Positions 57,801-64,000 of a stretch of 64,000 nt of DNA are shown here, one piece after another. Under the pieces are notes generated by a model. It was not told the origin of the DNA and searched no databases. It saw nothing but the letters and a program-made list of their open reading frames with translations. The position numbers and the translations under genes were made by a program. Position 1 is the stretch's first letter. The number at the start of each line of letters is the position of its first letter. The stretch is from Phlegmacium glaucopus (lineage: Eukaryota; Basidiomycota; Agaricomycetes; Agaricales; Cortinariaceae). Where the stretch lies: the NCBI GenBank assembly GCA_015039465.1, contig MU130378.1:1988570-2052569 (forward strand), given 5' to 3'.

Positions 57801-60800
57801 GCAAGGTAAGCAAGACTTGGCGTCTCAGCTTCTGCTATTCTCACTATCACAATTCCAGAGTCTTGTGGCTGCCATCTCTCAAGTTCGCTTCGAGAACGGC
57901 AAAACGCCCTCCGTTGTGCGTCAATTTCTGATTGATCAACTTCGCTACAATGACAACACTTCGAATCCTGTGAGTGTTTCAAAATCATTTACTTTGCGAC
58001 AAGTGACGACCCCCGATTTAGTACTCCGATGGATTTTATATCTGTACTATTATATCTGCCGCCGCTTGTGCGGTTATATCAACGGCCCCACCAGAGAGGG
58101 GAGAGTTGCTTCCCTCTGAGGCTCGGGTTGAACATACTGCTGAGGACATAGAACTCGTGAAACAAACGCGCACGGAAGTTGACCGCTATCGTAGCATGGA
58201 CAGACTCATCCCTTCTCCACACAACATTGTTACGATTGCCGCATTAGAGGTATTTGACTTTGGTGAAACAACTCTTGACAACCCTTTCTCATCGGTATTT
58301 TACAGTTCCATATGGTACTTGGCATTGCGAACCTTGTGCCCAGTCATCCCAGGGTATTTTTTCCCTTAACAAGGTGGGCCTAAAGAAGATTCAATCCCAC
58401 CCATGTGATACTAAAAAGCGCTCTAGAGAGGGAAATTATACACAGGTTCGCATTGCAGCTTTTGACGGTCTCTTTCTAACGAAGTGGTATACACCACAAA
58501 TTATGCGTTATGTCCTGGCGGTTATGGCCAATGATCCATCCCGGGTTATACGGCGCCATGTGGCTCGCAATGCGTGCTATAGCCTGGCTCTTTTAGTTCA
58601 AATGGGTGACATGAAGTCAACATCGAAAGAAGCAGAATCGTTGTTAATTGAGGAGGACGGAAATTCGCAAGAGAAAGCAAAGGAGTCGAAGAAGAGCGAG
58701 ATAGAGGCTATGATCAAAGTGTTGCGAAAGGATCGTGAGGTGGGAAAGAATGAAGTTTTGAGGGAGTTCCTCATGCCTATTGCTTTGTACTTTAACCCCC
58801 TTCTTCCAGCTGCAGCCAGCTGACTCCCAAATTTCTAGGATGCCGGAGATTGATCATGAAGTTCGGTGGTGCATCCTCAAACTTGCTGATCTCCTTATTC
58901 GACCTGTTGATGAAACCCCTCCCTCTGTCAAGATCCATATTCCTAGCACACCTGTGACTGACACAGCTCCTCCAATGCTGCCTGTGAAGGCTCCGCCCAA
59001 GATTCCTCGCGTGATTAAGCCCAGCGGTCCTCCAAGCAAAAGTCCAGTCATTACCTTCAATCTTCCTACGAAGCTCAAGTTGACTGGCGGTCCTCCTCCG
59101 GATACGGTCCCGCCCAAGGTCCCTCCTACGCCGCTGGTGGAAATTGGCAAAAAGGCTGTCGTGTTCGCTACGCCTGAAGTTCCATTAAAGGCTGCCAAAC
59201 CTAAAGGCCGACCAGCGAAGCTGGGTACCAAACCAGGTCACATTCCAAAGGCACAGTCTGGTGGCATGTACCTCAACGATCTCAGGGCTTCACGAAATGC
59301 ACTCAAGAAACTTAAGGTCAATAAACACGCGGCATTGTTCATCCAGCCTGTCGATCCTATAAGAGACCATGCGCCGAAGTAAGGGTGTCTTTTTTCTTTT
59401 TCGTATAACATCATGACCCATGTGACCTAGCTATTTTGATATCATTAAGGATCCTATGGACCTGAGTACTATGGGCGCCAAACTAGAGGAAGGGATGTAC
59501 AAGGACAGATTCGCATTCCAAGCAGATTTCCGTCTGATGACTGCGAACGCAAAACTTTACAACATTCCAGGAAGCTTTGTCCATAATGAAGCCATCGCTC
59601 TGGAGACCTTTTTCGAGAAACGTGTGTGCAATAAACCTGTATTACTTCCGCAGAAACTGATTAAGAGAACCATGTAGAATGGGCAATCATCAACAAGACT
59701 TTGGAGGCTGCTGAACAAGCCCATCCGCCTGTGGTTGAGCCAGTCAAAGCCATACCTCGCCTGATTTCTTCTGCTCCAAAGGCCCTTCCGGCGCCAGCTC
59801 CGTTGACCACAGCTACGTCAGTTGAGGCTCCCAGACAGCCTAGTATTCCGCCCATTGCCTCATCTTCTCGACCGACCATCAAGTTAAAAGTTGGCGCACA
59901 ATCCAAGCCCCAAGACACTCCTTCCGAACCCTCTTCCAAGCCTCCGAAACGGAAGACCAAGCTTCCGGAATCACCGTCCAGTCATACACCAGACGCTCCT
60001 CCACCGCCATATGTGGATGACGGCTCGCATGACATTCTCCAGGAAGTCCTTGCCATCGAACGGGAGAAGAACCAGCAACGCCAAAGGTCCATGACTGAGA
60101 AGGAGAAAATAATACCCAGTTCCATTCCTAGCAAGAGGAAGAAGGTAGATAATGTGGATGACGATGATATCCTCGAACTTGTGGCCCCAGTGAAGAAGGA
60201 ACGTCCGTCGCCACCTGAACCGCCGCCATCATCATCGTCATCATCCATCTCGATCAAAAAACCAGCGCCATCATCATCATCATCCATCTCGATCAAAAAA
60301 CCAGCTCTTGCTACTTCAATTAAAATCAAGAAGGACAAGGCCTTGGAAATCCCTCGCCCACCAACAACCAGCGTTTCTCCGGGAACATCTTTGAAAGGCA
60401 AGGAGAAAGAAGTGGTTTCGACGCCACCTGCTGCAGGTTCTAACAAGCCGCGCAAACCGGTGCAATATACCCCAATCAACGAGAAGAAATGCAAAGATCT
60501 CCTCAAGGTGCTGGGCAAGATCCCGGAGGCTTACCTGTTCGCCAGACCTGTCGATCCTGTCGTTGATGGTTGTCCAACGTGCGTTCTTAGCGTTCCTATC
60601 TTCTTGTTTTTTTTTTTTTTTCAAATGGATGGCCCGATAGGTACTATGACGAGATTCAGCATCCCATGGACTTTGGAACTATGTTGACAAATTTGAATGA
60701 AAACAAATACCAATCCATGGAACAATTCAAGAAAGATATGGAGCTAGTCTTCAGCAACTGTAGGCAGTTCAACACTCCAGACACCTATCCCACCAAGTGT

Positions 60801-61307
60801 GCCGCAATTGTTGAGAAAGTATTCAAGAAGGAATGGCCCAAAGCGATGGAGCGTAAGTTGTCGTGGACAGAGAAGCGGGGCTTGCAGGGAGTTATGACGA
60901 CTTTTGTCAAAGATCCTATGTCAGTGCATTTAAGTCTTTCAGGGACCCATCAGCTGAACCTTTTTAGCTCCTGGGTTTTCCGTGAACCCGTAGATCCTGT
61001 GGCGCTAGGCGTACCGACATATTACGATATCATCCCACGCAAGGACGCTCGCGATCTGAAAACGATTCGTCAGAAACTGGACAATGATAAATATGACACG
61101 GTGGAGGCGTTTGAGGCCGATTTGGAACTGATGTCGGATAATGCGATCAAGTTCAACGGCACTGATTCCGAGGTTGGGCTTATAGCTATCACCGTTCGTC
61201 AACGTCTAGACGAGCTTGTCGCAACCTGGAGATCAGGTGGTACAAAGAAACGTAAAGATGGAGAGCAGGGAACACCGCAGCCGATGAAGAAGATCAAGAT
61301 GGGTTGA
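54805..61307 (+). CDS. TAF2: TFIID subunit 2 (TAF2) with three C-terminal bromodomains
   Basis: TAF2 helps TFIID recognise the initiator. The M1-aminopeptidase-like part begins HQKVALEIDFSGALW and GYTEITIIPNSSELRTIHLH, includes PCLDNLWEKCTWEFEFVVPR and has RHALGHALACQWAG where active enzymes have HExxH. The glutamate is lost, so it should be catalytically dead, as in other TAF2. The HEAT-like region follows (ALVNCAIRKLDFLGLFHLF; VRIAAFDGLFLTKWY). The C-terminal third carries three bromodomains: NYFDIIKDPMDLSTMGAKL with NAKLYN; YYDEIQHPMDFGTMLTNL with CRQFN; and VPTYYDIIPRKDARDLKTI with NAIKFN. All three keep the acetyl-lysine-binding asparagine. The linker between the first two is Pro/Ser/Lys-rich. 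The tail ends PQPMKKIKMG. The first exon junction is uncertain. An intron at about 58352-58446 skips an in-frame stop. Confidence 0.92.
60226..60306 (+). repeat. In-frame tandem duplication in the TAF2 linker
   Basis: Two adjacent units of 42 and 39 nt (60226-60267 and 60268-60306) each encode a Ser run followed by ISIKKPA. The length difference is one TCA-type codon. The repeat lies in the disordered linker between bromodomains 1 and 2. Confidence 0.85.
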
Positions 61308-61432
61308 TTGAGTGAGACAATACATTTCTTATTACTTACGCTTTGCAATTGCTACTTGTGAGGTATGATACGGGCTATGGGCATAATATACAATGAAATA
61401 CTTTCAGTTTAAGAACAGCAGCAGTCAGAACA

Positions 61433-64000
61433 CTACCAGTCAGGCCATAATTCAGAGAGGATAGTATTAGTGGTTTCCTCCTCTGTAGTGTCTGTTTGTT
61501 TCATCCACCTATCAGGGACCTGGAGAGTGTAATCAATGAGCAATTTATACCCAGAAGGCATGTCGCCCACCAGTGGAAAGTAGCGTTCCATAGCACCGAT
61601 AAATCGCTGCCTATATTGGCGTGGAGTAACAATTGTTGGTTCACCTTTACCAGCACCGCCTAAAAATGCTGACTCTTTGACCCAACTCTCGAGCTTCTTG
61701 TCCCAAGTATAGGTACGGATGTAATCTTCGTAATCCGTCATAAATTCTCATAAACGGTTGATCAACGGGTGACTTTGACAACACCTACCAACAATGCCGA
61801 TCACCAATTCGTTGTTTTGACTGTCAACCTGTATTGCGTGACAGTTCAATCGCAAGTTTTCAAGCCCAAAGAGCTAGGAAAACACCTACACCACAGACTA
61901 AGGAGTAATCCATAACATTGATATCTGCAAGGAATTTGCTATCATTATATAGAGCACCACGTAGGATGCGCTTCGAGTGTTCACGGAGATAAAGGGGGTT
62001 AAGATTTGCAGCTGAACTCACATTTAGAAAGTATCTTGGAATGTAGATTTAAACTTACATTCTACAAGGTTCTCGTCAAGGAGCACTTCATTTTCCCGAC
62101 CAGTAGACTGGACATGGCGATTACGGGTTGAGCCCTTCAAGTCAAATATCTGCAGGATCATTTAATTAACAAGTTTCGTCGTTGTGGAACTACATCCCAT
62201 ACCTTGCTGAAAGGTCTGTCGTAGCACAAGTTCTCCATTACAAGTAGGTTCATTTGTGTAGACTTCGATTTGCCCGGTCCTTTGTCTTTGCCTGTTTTCC
62301 TGAAGGTCAACTTGTAACAACCGAAAACTTTTGCAAGCAAGGTTGGGCGCTAATTGACCAGTTGTCAGAGAAAACGAAAACATCAAACAACCACTAACAT
62401 TGGCATGAATTGCTAACGACATATAATCAAAGTATGCAGGTGCAAACGTCTCCATTGTTTGTAGTTCAGTCTTCGATAATTCCTTGGCAATAAAACGATC
62501 ATCTTGCCGTGCTATGCATGAGTGATATTCCATCTAATTGGGAGATGTTTTACCTCGAGTTTTCAGGAATGCGGAACCAGACTTTCCACCGCTAGCATTC
62601 CATTTTCTACATCTTGATAGCGATTCCACCATGTTTTTTTCGCAGTCATAGGTCCGCCGCAAAGCGTCAAACTGTTCGGGGTAAAGTACTGTACAACTGA
62701 TGGTTAAACCGCCACTTTCAAAGGCTTTGCGATGTTGGTCATTGCTGTAAGCCTTGACAAAAGTTAAACCACCTACTGATTGCCCACGGAAGTTTGGACG
62801 ATGGCACTCGCAAATCATCCGTTGGATCGGCTGAGTCTGCTGAGTCTACATCGACTACACCCCATGATTCTGCGACCGATTTATCATCGGGCATGAAGGC
62901 TTCGCCACCCTCGGTGAGTTTTGCTTCTCTTGCTGTTCTTTTTTCCGCGCGTGACTTAGCAAGCATATCGCGGTATTGTGGAGAACTGGAACAAATCGGT
63001 GGTTACTAACAATCAGCTTGCTGGCAGTAGAAACGCACTCTAAAGCAAGAGCAATAATTGAAGTTGGTTCATCAATACGAACAACCATTGAAGAATCCCG
63101 AAAGATATGTTCGGCGTCACTCATCGGGTCGTCTCCTTCAATTGAATGGCGAGCTGGCTGAGGCCAAAATCCTGAGAGCGCCTTGAGAATGGAAATCCTT
63201 TCTGCTCCATTGACACCTTCCTGATCGGAAGTGGGTGGAGTCAGAGTGGCCTCATGCTTGGTCTTCACAGCTGACAAAAATGGGGAGGGAGGTAAGTGAA
63301 TTTGTCCAGGAGAAACATGTGCGGCATCTCCCGCATCATGACTAGCGGGGGGATTTAAATTGATTATAGGGAATGGATCTGCCAAAGGAACCGTTTCGTT
63401 TGTAGGTTCAGAAGAAATGTGTTCTGATTCAGGAGATTGTTTCTCGACAGGCGGATCCAAAGGCCGTTCTTCTTCGTTTCCTTCGTCTTCATCATCTGCT
63501 CCGCTAAAAGAATCGGAGCTTTCAGAATCGTCACCGATAGCATCCTTGAGACTATCAAGGACTTGGACTTTGGCTCGGGCAGAAGCGACAGGACGAGCTC
63601 TCTTGCCACGGATTACTGCATATCGACTTTTGGAGCGTTCGGCATCACGATTGAGGCGTTCAAAATGCTTGGCGATATTTGGAACTTTTGTACCAGTTCC
63701 TGTTGTCGGTCTCCGGAAGGCCGACTTATTCCCAGCGGTTAATGGAGGACGTGATGAAGGCTTGTCTTTAGAACGACTGGCAGCTCGATTCCTACTTTGT
63801 TTTCCTCCAAGTTGACTAGGTTTAGTTGCCGGCGGAGAGGACGGACGACTAGGTTGAGCATCTTTACCTCGGCCGCTGAAGAATCGTGTCTCGGGAGACG
63901 GTCTTCGAGATGATTCATGAGATTCGAAAGAAGATCCTTTGGGGCCAGGGATGCGACTCTTGTTTGTTTCAGTAGCAGTCCTCCTAGAATGAGTTAAAAA
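61433..64000 (-). CDS. FAB1: 1-phosphatidylinositol-3-phosphate 5-kinase Fab1, C-terminal part
   Basis: Fab1/PIKfyve converts PI3P to PI(3,5)P2 on vacuole and endosome membranes. The 5' part lies beyond the right edge. The visible portion opens with a Ser/Arg-rich basic linker, then [20 protein letters not shown], a block conserved before the kinase domain in Fab1. The kinase itself has [93 protein letters not shown] and [20 protein letters not shown]. The last exon covers the activation segment and ends ILSELWPDW. The MDYSL and [14 protein letters not shown] motifs place it with type III PIP kinases rather than the Mss4 PI4P 5-kinase. The FYVE and CCT-like chaperonin domains are expected in the missing half. 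The stop is 126 nt from the convergent TAF2 stop. Confidence 0.93.

Noticed and set aside
59982..60518. 178-codon minus-strand ORF inside TAF2
   Set aside because: Antisense to the Ser/Pro/Lys linker between bromodomains; the DDDDD and GGGG runs mirror the repeats on the coding strand.

Overview
The window is nuclear DNA from a filamentous basidiomycete, most likely an Agaricomycete; genus cannot be fixed from sequence alone. The evidence is dense intergenic packing, coding regions broken by many short GT-AG introns (those measured are mostly about 55-95 nt), and a gene set typical of such genomes: a division 1 chitin synthase, lysophospholipase NTE1, Fab1 kinase, a multi-homeobox gene and Pro/Ser-rich bHLH factors. 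I saw no transposon, CRISPR, rRNA or convincing tRNA. Coding regions were rebuilt by hand from reading frames and splice sites, so domain calls are firmer than some exact splice positions.

Layout. 1-2154 (-): an F-box/LRR protein cut off at the window edge. 2462-2856 (-): a 69-residue YABBY/HMG-like protein. 3720-6390 (-): VPS33. 6792-12441 (-): NTE1. 12692-15020 (-): a mitochondrial-type 2-methylisocitrate lyase, divergent from an 868-residue E2 ubiquitin-conjugating enzyme (15375-18337, +). 19119-20231 (+): an unrecognised single-exon protein. 21149-22763 (-): a protein with three homeodomains. 22881-24713 (-): pantothenate kinase. 25405-28773 (-): coatomer gamma. 30016-31287 (-): casein kinase 1, divergent from a chitin synthase (32127-35884, +). 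36304-40207 (-): a large disordered protein, divergent from bHLH factor 1 (41012-42066, +). A 3.9-kb gene-free stretch, a four-helix membrane protein (45921-46932, +) and bHLH factor 2 (47399-48451, +) follow. After another 2.1-kb gap come TBCA (50592-51144, +), MED11 (51220-51873, -), LTV1 (52800-54665, -), TAF2 (54805-61307, +) and the C-terminal half of FAB1 (61433 to the right edge, -).

Most genes are single-copy housekeeping functions: endolysosome/vacuole (VPS33, FAB1), ER and Golgi traffic (NTE1, SEC21), CoA and propionate metabolism (pantothenate kinase, methylisocitrate lyase), cell wall (chitin synthase), RNA polymerase II machinery (MED11, TAF2) and ribosome biogenesis (LTV1). There is no sign of a metabolite cluster or an acquired island. 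The most unusual items are a three-homeodomain protein whose three homeoboxes are each split at the same codon and phase, a TAF2 carrying three C-terminal bromodomains, and two same-strand bHLH paralogs with shared intron positions.
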